Shown: piece by piece, positions 1 through 6,524 of the stretch | How the letters are laid out: the number at the start of each line of letters is the position of its first letter | Numbering within the stretch: the first letter of the stretch is position 1 | Assembly: GCA_937893945.1 (NCBI GenBank) | Contig: CALCTA010000071.1 | Span: forward strand, 1 to 15,832 | Direction: 5' to 3' | Length of the DNA: 15,832 bases | Source: an uncultured Clostridia bacterium | GTDB lineage: Bacteria > Bacillota > Clostridia > Oscillospirales > CAG-272 | Program-made: the position numbers and the translations under genes | Notes under the pieces: model-generated | Seen by the model: only the letters and a program-made list of their open reading frames with translations | Told to the model about the DNA's origin: nothing | Databases searched by the model: none

Positions 1-14
1 CCGCTACGCGTCCA

Positions 15-121
15 GCTCTCCTGAAAGGAGAGCCTTTATGTTAGATTTGAGCCAATAAGGCATATTCTTGCCTAAAGCCTCTCCTTTTAGGAGAGGTGGC
101 TGCGTATGCAGACGGAGAGGT
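15..121 (+). repeat. Interspersed hairpin repeat (AAGCCT...AGGTGGC type)
   Basis: Two small hairpins lie here: an 8-bp one at 15-33 (GCTCTCCT/AGGAGAGC) and another around CCTCTCC/GGAGAGG at 79-97. The segment 75-121 has the layout AAGCCT - hairpin - AGGTGGC - spacer - CGGAGAGG. A diverged copy in the opposite orientation is at 5857-5902. Such short GC-rich repeats are common between genes in gut Clostridia. No coding potential was seen. A mobile or REP-like origin is inference. Confidence 0.55.
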
Positions 122-143
122 CTAAGGTAATCAAACACCGAAC

Positions 144-279
144 GAGATCCCTCGGTCGTGGGCGAGCCACTCCCTCGCTATTTTTGACCTACCACGGTCA
201 AAAATAGTTCGACTACGCGGCGGTTTTTGCCGTATCTACCTATCGCGCCAACATCTCGCCGCTCCGCTCAGGATGACAC
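144..279. repeat. Repeat-like intergenic segment with internal 12-bp stem
   Basis: The segment starts GAGATCCCTCGG and ends CTCAGGATGACA, which resembles the paired ends of a common Clostridia intergenic repeat. Inside it is a perfect 12-bp stem at 178-207 (CTATTTTTGACC/GGTCAAAAATAG, 6-nt loop). I see no gene anywhere in 1-447: open frames crossing it have no credible ribosome binding site or protein-like content. No second copy is present in this window, so the repeat call rests on appearance. Confidence 0.35.
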
Positions 280-398
280 GTTCAAATAGAGAGATGTCAT
301 CTTTATTGGTCGCCCGCGGGCGATTCACCAAGCGCCCCTACCGGTTTGGTGGTTTTCCTAAATTTAATTCCTGTAAGGGAGTATATTATCCTCCCGTT

Positions 399-433
399 AA
401 AAAAGAGTACGAGCATTTGCCCGTACTCTTTTT
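399..433 (-). terminator. Intrinsic terminator after the acyltransferase gene
   Basis: The arms 400-411 and 422-433 form a perfect 12-bp stem (AAAAAGAGTACG/CGTACTCTTTTT). On the minus strand a further G-U pair and GCA/TGC extend it. It lies 15 nt beyond the stop codon at 448 and has U-rich ends on both strands, so it may work in both directions. The wobble pair favours the minus strand. Confidence 0.8.
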
Positions 434-447
434 AAATCACAAATATT

Positions 448-1719
448 TTACACCTTTACTCCCTTATGGAGCTTATACATTTCCTCTGCCGCAATGCGCA
501 CCTTGGCGACAAAGTCGCCCTTTGCCTCGGGGAAGCAATAATAAAGCGCGTTATTGTTTCCAATACAGATGACGTCGCCTACCTCGTACCAATTGAAGTC
601 CGAATAGACGCTATATGAGGACTGCGGCTTCTGCAGATAGTCAAGAAGTCCGTCGCAACCCGTAAGATGAAATCCCGCGCTTGAATGAGAGAGAACTCCG
701 TGTCCTACCTCGTAGATGCGCTTGGTATCCACGCCCATACAGATCCGAACGGGTGAGCTGAAGTGATATTTTCCCTCAAGTATCTCCCCTCGTACACAAT
801 CTCTCTGCCACGCGTACCAATCTGGGATATGCGTAAACGCGCTATCTCCGTCGGTCGCCGAGAGTCTGCCGTATTCGTCAAGCTCATACTCCTTTTGACA
901 GCTCTTGCAGGTAAGGCGAGTGCCGCTTCCCTCGGTCATTCCCTCGGTATGACAGTGAGGGCATTTATAGAGCGCGCGGTTGAGAAAATCGGCTCTGAAG
1001 CTCTCGTCAACGCGCACGTTGTTCTCCTGCTGCCAGGAGAAATTATCAATAGTAAATTCTTTTCTCAGTATCTCGTTAAGCTCGTCTGCTGAGTAGTTTT
1101 TTATATCCTCAGGCGAGAGCAGATACTTCATATTGGCGCTTACCTTGACCTTGCGGCGCTGTAGGCCGTTATAGAGAGGGTCGCGCGTGTATGCGCCGTA
1201 GGTGCGTATCATCACTACAGGCACGCCGAGGAGCTTGAGACAGCCGCCGAGTGAATCGGGCAGGGCAGTAGCCGTTCCGTCGAAGCTATAGCTTGCCTCG
1301 GGATACATAACTACCGAGCTGTGAAGCTCATGAAGAGTATATTTCATAGTGCGCAACAGACTGAAATCAGAAACGAATTTCTTAGTCGGTATGCAGCCTA
1401 TCTGTCGCATCAGCCAGGACTTTCCGACAAAGCTGTCGGTGGTAGCGACAATATTGAAGCTTCTCGGATAGAGCATACTTGCCACTATCTCAAGGTCGAT
1501 AAAGCTTGAGTGGTTCATAAGATAAAGACAGGGCTCTTTCTTGCCGAGCTTGTCCATATCGGTGGTGGTGTAATCAAAGTGCGTGGCGATAAGGTCGGGG
1601 AGCGCGACGACCTTCATCAATGTTCTGAAAAACATATTTGCGCGTTTTGGTTTGAAAGGGGCTTCCTTGGGGAGCGCGAGAACGTCGGGGTAGCTGCTCT
1701 TGGTGATCTTGATCTTCAT
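448..1719 (-). CDS. PlsC-like lysophospholipid acyltransferase with C-terminal zinc ribbon
   Basis: This 423-residue protein probably transfers acyl groups to a lysophospholipid or related acceptor at the cytoplasmic membrane. The first half (about 45-230) is a PlsC-type acyltransferase domain. NHSSFID at residues 69-75 gives the catalytic HX4D motif. YPEAS at 139-143 stands where the family usually has EGTRS, and GVPVVMIR at 165-172 fits motif IV. After residue 250 comes a CxxC...CxxC zinc ribbon (C253, C256, C271, C274) and about 145 further residues that I do not recognise. Typical PlsC proteins have about 240 residues, so this is an enlarged form. The start at 1719 has GAGG 9 nt upstream and lies about 50 nt downstream of a strong promoter. 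The gene stands alone between its promoter and a terminator. The acyltransferase fold is fairly certain, the substrate is unknown. Confidence 0.82.
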   Translation of the reverse strand: MKIKITKSSYPDVLALPKEAPFKPKRANMFFRTLMKVVALPDLIATHFDYTTTDMDKLGKKEPCLYLMNHSSFIDLEIVASMLYPRSFNIVATTDSFVGKSWLMRQIGCIPTKKFVSDFSLLRTMKYTLHELHSSVVMYPEASYSFDGTATALPDSLGGCLKLLGVPVVMIRTYGAYTRDPLYNGLQRRKVKVSANMKYLLSPEDIKNYSADELNEILRKEFTIDNFSWQQENNVRVDESFRADFLNRALYKCPHCHTEGMTEGSGTRLTCKSCQKEYELDEYGRLSATDGDSAFTHIPDWYAWQRDCVRGEILEGKYHFSSPVRICMGVDTKRIYEVGHGVLSHSSAGFHLTGCDGLLDYLQKPQSSYSVYSDFNWYEVGDVICIGNNNALYYCFPEAKGDFVAKVRIAAEEMYKLHKGVKV

Positions 1720-1774
1720 AAGTTGTAGCCTCGTTTTTTCTCATATTCGCTTGTTGGGGATTGCCTGTAATTCT

Positions 1775-1803
1775 ATTATACTATCTTTGCCGCTACAAGT
1801 CAA
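1775..1803 (-). promoter_or_regulatory. Sigma-A promoter for the acyltransferase gene
   Basis: On the minus strand, TTGACT (1803-1798) and TATAAT (1780-1775) are separated by exactly 17 nt. Transcription would start near 1768, giving a leader of about 50 nt. It diverges from the promoter at 1864-1892. Confidence 0.8.
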
Positions 1804-1863
1804 TCACTTTTTTATTTATTTGCCGAGGAATGCTTTTTGCGGCTTCTATACGCAAGAAAACTG

Positions 1864-1892
1864 TTGACGGAGAGTTGGCTTTGTGCTATAAT
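1864..1892 (+). promoter_or_regulatory. Sigma-A promoter for the PHP/DSD/NptA operon
   Basis: TTGACG (1864-1869), a 17-nt spacer and TATAAT (1887-1892), preceded by TG one base upstream (extended -10, TGCTATAAT). The start would be near 1899. AGGAGA at 1908-1913 then serves the ATG at 1920. Confidence 0.85.
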
Positions 1893-1919
1893 TGACTTAT
1901 AAAACACAGGAGAATTTTA

Positions 1920-2723
1920 ATGAGATACTCAAATCTTCATACACACACTACCTACTCGGACGGTAAGAACACCGTAAAGGAAAATATAGAATCTGCAATA
2001 GAGAAGGGAATGCACTCTATAGGAATATCCGACCACAGCTACACCGACTTCGACCTTACCTATTGCATACAGAAGGATAATATTCCGCGCTATATGAGCG
2101 AGATAAGAGCGCTTCGCGAGGAGTATGCCGACAGAATAGAGGTATATCTCGGTCTTGAGCTTGACGGATACGCGTCTCTTGAGAACAGAGAGCTTTACGA
2201 TTATGTTATAGGAGATTGCCACTACGTGCCGACCTTTGACGGATATCGCAGTATAGACCACAGCGAGCACTTCTTCGTGGAGGTAGGAGAAAAGTATTTC
2301 GGTGGCGATTATATCGCATTCGCTAAGGAATACTACCGTACCTACGCCGAGAGGATGCAGATCATCCGCCCCGACGTGCTTGGGCATTTCGACCTCGTAA
2401 CTAAGTTTGGGTATATAGATCAGAACGATCCCGAATACAAAAAGGCGGCGCTTGAGGCGCTCGTGTCCTCGCTTGAGGTATGCCCGATAGTTGAGATGAA
2501 CACGGGGGCTATCGCGAGAGGGTATAGGCGCGAGCCATACCCCGCACCCTTCCTGCTCGACGAGATAAAGGCGAGAGGCGGAAAGATACTTCTTTCCTCT
2601 GACAGTCATAACGCTGACAATCTGATATTTTTCTTTGATGAATGTGTCGAGCTTTTGCGCGCCAACGGCTTTAGCAGCATAGTTGCGCTGAGCGAGGGTA
2701 AATTTAAGGAATTCGGTATATAA
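1920..2723 (+). CDS. PHP-family phosphoesterase, histidinol-phosphatase (HisJ/HisK)-like
   Basis: This 267-residue protein has the complete metal-ligand pattern of the PHP superfamily. HTH with a downstream Asp (H7, H9, D14) is motif I and SDHS (D38, H39) motif II. GLELD (E80), H101, GHFDL (H156), E192 and SSDSH (D228, H230) complete the set. Length and motifs match PHP-type histidinol-phosphatases, which remove phosphate from L-histidinol phosphate in histidine synthesis. No other his gene is in the window, and the gene is the first of an operon with a PLP enzyme and a phosphate transporter, so another sugar- or amino-alcohol-phosphate substrate is possible. The start is fixed by AGGAGA 6 nt upstream and by the HTH motif at the N terminus. 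PHP fold near certain; the specific reaction moderately so. Confidence 0.85.
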   Translation: MRYSNLHTHTTYSDGKNTVKENIESAIEKGMHSIGISDHSYTDFDLTYCIQKDNIPRYMSEIRALREEYADRIEVYLGLELDGYASLENRELYDYVIGDCHYVPTFDGYRSIDHSEHFFVEVGEKYFGGDYIAFAKEYYRTYAERMQIIRPDVLGHFDLVTKFGYIDQNDPEYKKAALEALVSSLEVCPIVEMNTGAIARGYRREPYPAPFLLDEIKARGGKILLSSDSHNADNLIFFFDECVELLRANGFSSIVALSEGKFKEFGI

Positions 2724-2743
2724 TCTGTAAAGAGGGTGAGAAA

Positions 2744-3805
2744 ATGAATATAGAACGGCTGAGAACTCCTGCGCTTATTCTTGATGAGGAAGCGTTCGGG
2801 AGAAATATGGAGACTATGAGAAGTCTTCTTTCGGGAAGCGGTGTTGCGCTCCGTCCTCACTATAAATCCCACAAATGCGCCGAGATAGCGAGGATGCAGA
2901 TATCGGCGGGAGCTATAGGTATTACCTGTGCTAAGCTCTCGGAGGCAGAGGACCTCGTTGACGCGGGAATAGAGGACGTGCTTATCGCAAATCAGGTGGT
3001 TGAGGACAGCAAAATTTCAAGGCTCTGCCAGCTTGCCAAGGACGCGCGGATAACGGTCTGTGTTGACTGCGCTGAGAACATCGCCGCACTCTCTCGCGCT
3101 GCGGTGGCGGCTGATGCCACGCTTTATTGCCTTGTTGAATACGACATAGGTCTTATGCGTTGCGGAGTGCTTACGCACGGCGAGGTCATAGAGCTTGCAA
3201 GAGCGGTAGATGCGGCGGATGGACTTGTGTTCGACGGTATTCAGGCTTATGCGGGACAGCTCTCGCACGAGACAGATGCCGAAAAGAGAACAAGAGAGAC
3301 CGAGGCGAGAGCCAAGGATCTTCGCGCTCTGCTCTCCGAGCTTGAGGCGGCAGGACTTAGCGCAAGAGTGCTATCGGGCGGAAGCACGGGAACCTCTGCT
3401 ATCAAGGCAAAGGAAGGGCTTTACACCGAGCTTCAGGCAGGCAGCTATCTCTTTATGGACAGCACATATGCTGAGCTTGATATTCCGTTTGAAAATTCTC
3501 TTTATATTCTTACTACCGTGCTGAGCGTCAAGGACGGGCTCGTGGTGGTAGATGCGGGGGTAAAATCCTGCGGAGTGGATCAGGGAATGCCCCGCATATA
3601 TTCGGACGAGGCAAGAGAGATAAGCGCGTGCGAGGAGCATTTTCAGATATTCTCACCGAAGAAGCAATACAAGGTGGGAGACAAGATATTGCTTATCCCC
3701 GCGCATTGCTGTTCGACGGTAAATCTCCACGATAAGATATATATGGTAAACAAGGGCAGGGTTGTGTCGCGAATTGCGGTCAGTGCCCGCGGATGCTCAA
3801 AATAA
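2744..3805 (+). CDS. D-threonine aldolase / D-serine dehydratase (DSD1)-like PLP enzyme
   Basis: The 353 residues fit the alanine-racemase-fold family that includes D-threonine aldolase, 3-hydroxy-D-aspartate aldolase and eukaryotic-type D-serine dehydratase. RPHYKSHK at 37-44 contains the presumed PLP-binding lysine (K41). The region around 205-220 (LSGGSTGTS) resembles the phosphate-binding loop. The C-terminal HCC at 321-323 supplies the His-x-Cys pair that binds the divalent metal in characterised members. It would cleave or deaminate a D-hydroxy amino acid in the cytosol; aldolase and dehydratase cannot be told apart by eye. The gene starts 20 nt after the PHP gene with GAGGGTGA upstream, so it is operonic. 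The family is confident; the substrate is open. Confidence 0.85.
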   Translation: MNIERLRTPALILDEEAFGRNMETMRSLLSGSGVALRPHYKSHKCAEIARMQISAGAIGITCAKLSEAEDLVDAGIEDVLIANQVVEDSKISRLCQLAKDARITVCVDCAENIAALSRAAVAADATLYCLVEYDIGLMRCGVLTHGEVIELARAVDAADGLVFDGIQAYAGQLSHETDAEKRTRETEARAKDLRALLSELEAAGLSARVLSGGSTGTSAIKAKEGLYTELQAGSYLFMDSTYAELDIPFENSLYILTTVLSVKDGLVVVDAGVKSCGVDQGMPRIYSDEAREISACEEHFQIFSPKKQYKVGDKILLIPAHCCSTVNLHDKIYMVNKGRVVSRIAVSARGCSK

Positions 3806-3846
3806 AGGAAATCTGTAAAAAGGCGTTATAGTCAGAAAGGATCAAT

Positions 3847-5643
3847 ATGGGTATAATGGAGGTATTGACTCTTCTGTGCGGACTTGCCCTTTTCCTCTAC
3901 GGAATGGACGTAATGGGCAACTCCTTAAAGAAGAGCGCGGGAAGAAAGCTTAAAACAGTTTTAGGTACACTCACTTCAAATAAGTATAAGGGCTTTCTGC
4001 TCGGACTCGGCGTAACGGCTGTAATACAGTCCTCGTCGGCTACTACCGTAATGGTGGTGGGCTTTGTTAACTCGGGCACTATGCTTCTGTCGCAGGCGGT
4101 TGGCGTCATTATGGGCGCAAACGTAGGTACCGCGGTAACCGCGTGGATCACCGCGCTTAACGGCATCGAGGGCGGTGCTGAGGCGGCATCTTTTCTGAAT
4201 TGGCTAAAGCCTGACGCTTGGATGCCTATCCTTGCGGTCATAGGTATAGCTCTTATTATGTTCTCTAAGAAAAGCAAGATGAAGGACCTTGGCGCGATAC
4301 TGATGGGCTTTGCCGTTCTTATGACGGGAATGAGCATTATGTCGGATGCGGTCAGCGGTCTTAAGAATGACCCCGCCTTCTGCCGACTTCTTACGCTTTT
4401 TGAAAACCCCATTCTCGGCGTTCTCGCGGGAACTGTACTCACGGCGGTGGTACAATCCTCGTCGGCATCTATCGGTATCCTTCAGGCACTTGCTATCGGT
4501 ACGGGAGCGATCTCGTTCGGTGCGGCTATCCCGATAATTCTCGGTCAGAATATCGGTACTTGTATCACGGCGATGCTCTCCTCGCTCGGTGCTAACAAGA
4601 ACGGTAAGAGAGCGGCGTTCGTGCATCTTTACTTCAACGTTATCGGTGTGGTATTCTGGCTTTTGATGTACTATCTCGTAGGCTGGATACTCGACCTTAC
4701 GGGAGCTTTCGATCTGTTCGGACTTGCCAACGGAACTATGATAGACATGTGGGGGATCGCGGCTGTGCATACGGCGTTCAAGATACTCTCGGTATTCACG
4801 CTTTTCCCGATGTCAAATCTGCTCGAAAAGCTCTCCTGCCTTACGGTTCGCGGAACAGACAAGAAGGGCGACGAATATACCAATATGCTTGACGAGCGAC
4901 TTCTCGATACACCCACCGTTGCGCTTGACAGAAGCCGCACGGTAGCCTGCCGCATGGCTGAGATATCTATAAATTCTCTTAAAAAATCTCTGCGGCTGTT
5001 TGAAAGCTACGACTCAAAGCTCGCGGATGAGATAAGGGCAGAGGAAGACAAGGTGGATGTTTACGAGGATATCCTCGGCTCGTATCTCGTAAAGCTCTCG
5101 GAGCGCGATATGGACGTCTCCGACAGCCACGAGGTAACCAAGCTCTTGCATATGATAGGCGATTTTGAGCGTATATCTGACCATTCGGTCAATATCGTTG
5201 AGTCGGCAGAGGAGCTCAGGGACAAGTCGATATCCTTCTCGGCGGTGGCTATGAAGGAGCTCCGCGCGCTTTCGGGTGCGGTAGATGAGATAGTCAGCAT
5301 CACAAAGGAAGCCTTCGTTGAATCTGATATGCAGAAGGCGGCGACCGTTGAGCCGCTTGAGCAGGTAGTCGATCATCTCAAAAATCAGATAAGACTTCAG
5401 CACACGCTCAGACTTCAGAAGAGCGAATGCACCATAGAGCACGGCTTCGTTCTCGCGGATATACTGACCAACCTCGAGAGAGTATCCGACCATTGCTCGA
5501 ATATCGCGGGCTGTCTTATTGAGATGTCTCGCCACGATTCTCTCGGCGTACACGAGTATCTTCATACCGTCAAGGCGGGTAGCGAGGAGTTTACAAGGCT
5601 TTATAACCGGTATCTTGAAAAATATCAGTTGCCCGAGGAATAA
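3847..5643 (+). CDS. Na/Pi cotransporter family protein with PhoU-like domain
   Basis: This 598-residue membrane protein probably imports inorganic phosphate with sodium. It has the inverted-repeat layout of the Na/Pi-II family: two QSSSA signatures (residues 61-65 and 203-207), each within hydrophobic helices, spanning about 1-330. The C-terminal 240 residues are hydrophilic, mostly helical and PhoU-like, with repeated ERxSDH motifs (FERISDHSVNI, LERVSDHCSNI). This matches the NptA/YjbB-type architecture found across Clostridia. It follows the DSD-like gene by 41 nt, has GAAAGGA ahead of the ATG, and is closed by a strong terminator. Co-transcription with a phosphatase-like gene hints at phosphate release and uptake, but that is inference. 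No sign of truncation. Confidence 0.93.
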   Translation: MGIMEVLTLLCGLALFLYGMDVMGNSLKKSAGRKLKTVLGTLTSNKYKGFLLGLGVTAVIQSSSATTVMVVGFVNSGTMLLSQAVGVIMGANVGTAVTAWITALNGIEGGAEAASFLNWLKPDAWMPILAVIGIALIMFSKKSKMKDLGAILMGFAVLMTGMSIMSDAVSGLKNDPAFCRLLTLFENPILGVLAGTVLTAVVQSSSASIGILQALAIGTGAISFGAAIPIILGQNIGTCITAMLSSLGANKNGKRAAFVHLYFNVIGVVFWLLMYYLVGWILDLTGAFDLFGLANGTMIDMWGIAAVHTAFKILSVFTLFPMSNLLEKLSCLTVRGTDKKGDEYTNMLDERLLDTPTVALDRSRTVACRMAEISINSLKKSLRLFESYDSKLADEIRAEEDKVDVYEDILGSYLVKLSERDMDVSDSHEVTKLLHMIGDFERISDHSVNIVESAEELRDKSISFSAVAMKELRALSGAVDEIVSITKEAFVESDMQKAATVEPLEQVVDHLKNQIRLQHTLRLQKSECTIEHGFVLADILTNLERVSDHCSNIAGCLIEMSRHDSLGVHEYLHTVKAGSEEFTRLYNRYLEKYQLPEE

Positions 5644-5657
5644 AATAAAAGCAATAG

Positions 5658-5700
5658 AAAACAGCACCGCAGACGAACGTCTGCGGTGCTGTTTTGCTTT
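5658..5700 (+). terminator. Strong intrinsic terminator of the PHP/DSD/NptA operon
   Basis: A perfect 17-bp stem (5658-5674 with 5679-5695) with a GAAC loop runs from AAAACAGCACC to GGTGCTGTTTT. It begins 14 nt after the stop codon at 5643 and is followed by GCTTT. The A- and T-rich ends make it usable from both sides. Confidence 0.9.
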
Positions 5701-5701
5701 G

Positions 5702-5790
5702 AACGGCGGTAGGGGACTCTCCCATACAAACAAAAAATAAATACCGCACAAATCGGTAGGGGTCGGCGCCCTCGACGACCCGTGCAAAGA
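5702..5790. repeat. GTAGGGG-type interspersed repeat, copy 1
   Basis: It contains AACGGCGG (5702-5709), GTAGGGGA, CTCCCATACAAACAAA (TACAAACAAA at 5724-5733), an AT-rich linker and a second GGTAGGGG block followed by CGCCCTCGACGACCCG. A related copy starts at 15766 with the same AACGGCGG and TACAAACAAA words, and a relative lies at 11417-11528. All three lie downstream of genes, two directly after terminators. Non-coding. Confidence 0.6.
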
Positions 5791-5856
5791 ACAATGATAT
5801 TTAAAAAAGCGAGAGAAATTTTATTTTGTTTTTTCACCCCTAAAAGATTAAGGACT

Positions 5857-5902
5857 ACTCATCCACCGCAAGCGGTACCCCTTCCCCCACAGGTGAAGGC
5901 TT
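5857..5902 (-). repeat. Interspersed repeat (AAGCCT type), inverted copy
   Basis: Read on the minus strand it runs AAGCCTTCACC, a GGGGGAAGGGG block, CCGC/GCGG and GGATGAGT. This is the same layout as 75-121 in the opposite direction. Apart from this repeat, copy 1 of the GTAGGGG repeat and the hairpin at 5964-5990, the stretch 5701-6028 holds nothing I can support as a gene. Confidence 0.5.
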
Positions 5903-5963
5903 GGACAGTCGAGGACGCCTGTCCCTACAACAAATGTTTATGTTTTATCGGCACAGCCTATAT

Positions 5964-5996
5964 AGAACCTCGCCATAGTGTCGGGGTTCTCGTTTT
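5964..5996 (+). other. Isolated 9-bp hairpin with T-rich tail
   Basis: AGAACCTCG (5964-5972) pairs with CGGGGTTCT (5982-5990) through one G-U pair across a 9-nt loop and is followed by CGTTTT. On the plus strand it could be a weak terminator. It also resembles the terminal hairpins of IS200/IS605-like elements, but no transposase or TnpB relic is nearby. Its role is undetermined. Confidence 0.35.
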
Positions 5997-6028
5997 GACG
6001 ATTTAAACAAGCGTTCCACCGCTATCCT

Positions 6029-6214
6029 TTACTCTTTTTTACTTGCCTGAAGTTTATCATCATAAAAAAATTGCTCGATATGAATACTGTCTACAGTACT
6101 TTTTAATTCTCTTAATTCGATAAGTATCTCCGCGAGCAATTCTTTTTGTGAAAGTTGCATCAATTCCGACTTTTTCTTCTCGCGACTTTCTTCGAATAAA
6201 TCGCAGAATTTCAT
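6029..6214 (-). CDS. Small hypothetical protein, 61 residues, predicted helical
   Basis: The frame is open further upstream, but the only good ribosome binding site (AAGGAGA on the minus strand) lies 6 nt before the ATG at 6214; the ATG at 6220 would be too close. From 6214 the product is 61 residues, begins MKFCDLFEES, is rich in Lys, Glu and Leu, and has heptad-like hydrophobic spacing (LMQLSQKELLAEILIELREL), suggesting an amphipathic helix or coiled coil. I do not recognise the family. The sequence upstream is an intrinsic terminator and a structured RNA, so its expression would depend on read-through from the promoter at 6446-6474. It could also be a non-functional ORF, but the RBS argues against that. 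Confidence 0.5.
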   Translation of the reverse strand: MKFCDLFEESREKKKSELMQLSQKELLAEILIELRELKSTVDSIHIEQFFYDDKLQASKKE

Positions 6215-6228
6215 AGACATTCTCCTTA

Positions 6229-6260
6229 AAATAAAAAAGTGCGTAGCCGAAGCCACGCAC
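6229..6260 (-). terminator. Intrinsic terminator between the structured RNA and the 61-residue ORF
   Basis: On the minus strand, GTGCGTGGC and GCTACGCAC pair over 9 bp (one G-U) around a UUCG tetraloop, followed by TTTTTTATTTT. The plus-strand version has an A-C mismatch at the wobble position, so the structure is tuned to the minus strand. It ends 15 nt before the start codon of the small ORF, so it must either end a non-coding RNA or act as an attenuator. Confidence 0.8.
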
Positions 6261-6282
6261 GAAAAACGCATGACCCCATTGC

Positions 6283-6440
6283 TACCACACAAATTGAATC
6301 TGAAAACAACTCTAACCACTTGAGCGCGAGCGTACAGAAACAGAGCATACGTTTTTACCAAAAATAAAATAGTAAAAAGATACACTACGCCCATATATAC
6401 GGTTAGGGTAATAAATAAAGTTTTTTCAATTTGTGTGGTA
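6283..6440 (-). ncRNA. Candidate structured RNA closed by a perfect 16-bp stem
   Basis: TACCACACAAATTGAA (minus strand, 6440-6425) is exactly complementary to TTCAATTTGTGTGGTA (6298-6283), 126 nt apart. Within, further pairings stack inward: AAAAC/GUUUU, CUAACC/GGUUAG, GGGCGUA/UACGCUC, GUGUAU/GUAUGC (wobbles) and UUUUUAC/GUAAAAA. Together they give a rod-like fold with an AU-rich 13-nt internal loop. The promoter at 6446-6474 predicts a start at A6439, the second base of the closing stem, and the terminator at 6229-6260 follows. I did not recognise a known RNA family. The rod plus internal bubble resembles 6S RNA in outline only. Alternatives are a cis-acting leader of the 61-residue ORF or a MITE-like DNA element. 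Confidence 0.5.
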
Positions 6441-6445
6441 AGTTC

Positions 6446-6474
6446 ATTATAACACAATTATTTTCTTTTGTAAA
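6446..6474 (-). promoter_or_regulatory. Sigma-A promoter for the structured RNA unit
   Basis: On the minus strand TTTACA (6474-6469) and TATAAT (6451-6446) are 17 nt apart, with TG one base before the -10 (TGTTATAAT, extended -10). The predicted start, 6439, coincides with the foot of the 16-bp closing stem. Confidence 0.75.
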
Positions 6475-6480
6475 GAGATT

Positions 6481-6523
6481 TAAGAAAAAAAGAAGCCTCT
6501 GTCCTTTTTGTCAGAAGCTCTTT
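6481..6523 (-). terminator. Intrinsic terminator after azlD
   Basis: On the minus strand, GAGCTTCTG pairs with CAGAGGCTT (one or two G-U pairs) around an A-rich loop and is followed by CTTTTTTTCTTA. It starts directly after the azlD stop and ends just before the next promoter's -35 box, so it insulates azlCD from the RNA unit. Confidence 0.7.
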
Positions 6524-6524
6524 T

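Noticed and set aside
273..572. 99-codon open frame on the plus strand
   Set aside because: It crosses repeats, a terminator and the 3' end of the acyltransferase gene, has no RBS, and its translation is not protein-like.
3897..4770. Long minus-strand frames opposite the Na/Pi transporter gene
   Set aside because: They lie opposite a clear family member with intact motifs and are explained by its codon composition.
5782..6006. 74-codon plus-strand frame in the repeat region
   Set aside because: It is composed of repeat sequence with no RBS for its start and no recognisable features.
6283..6440. Retron non-coding RNA
   Set aside because: The ends pair as in retrons, but there is no reverse transcriptase gene nearby and no recognisable msr/msd layout.
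6215..6457. Longer N terminus (142 residues) for the small ORF
   Set aside because: The added part translates the structured RNA and the terminator; the only good RBS fits the ATG at 6214.
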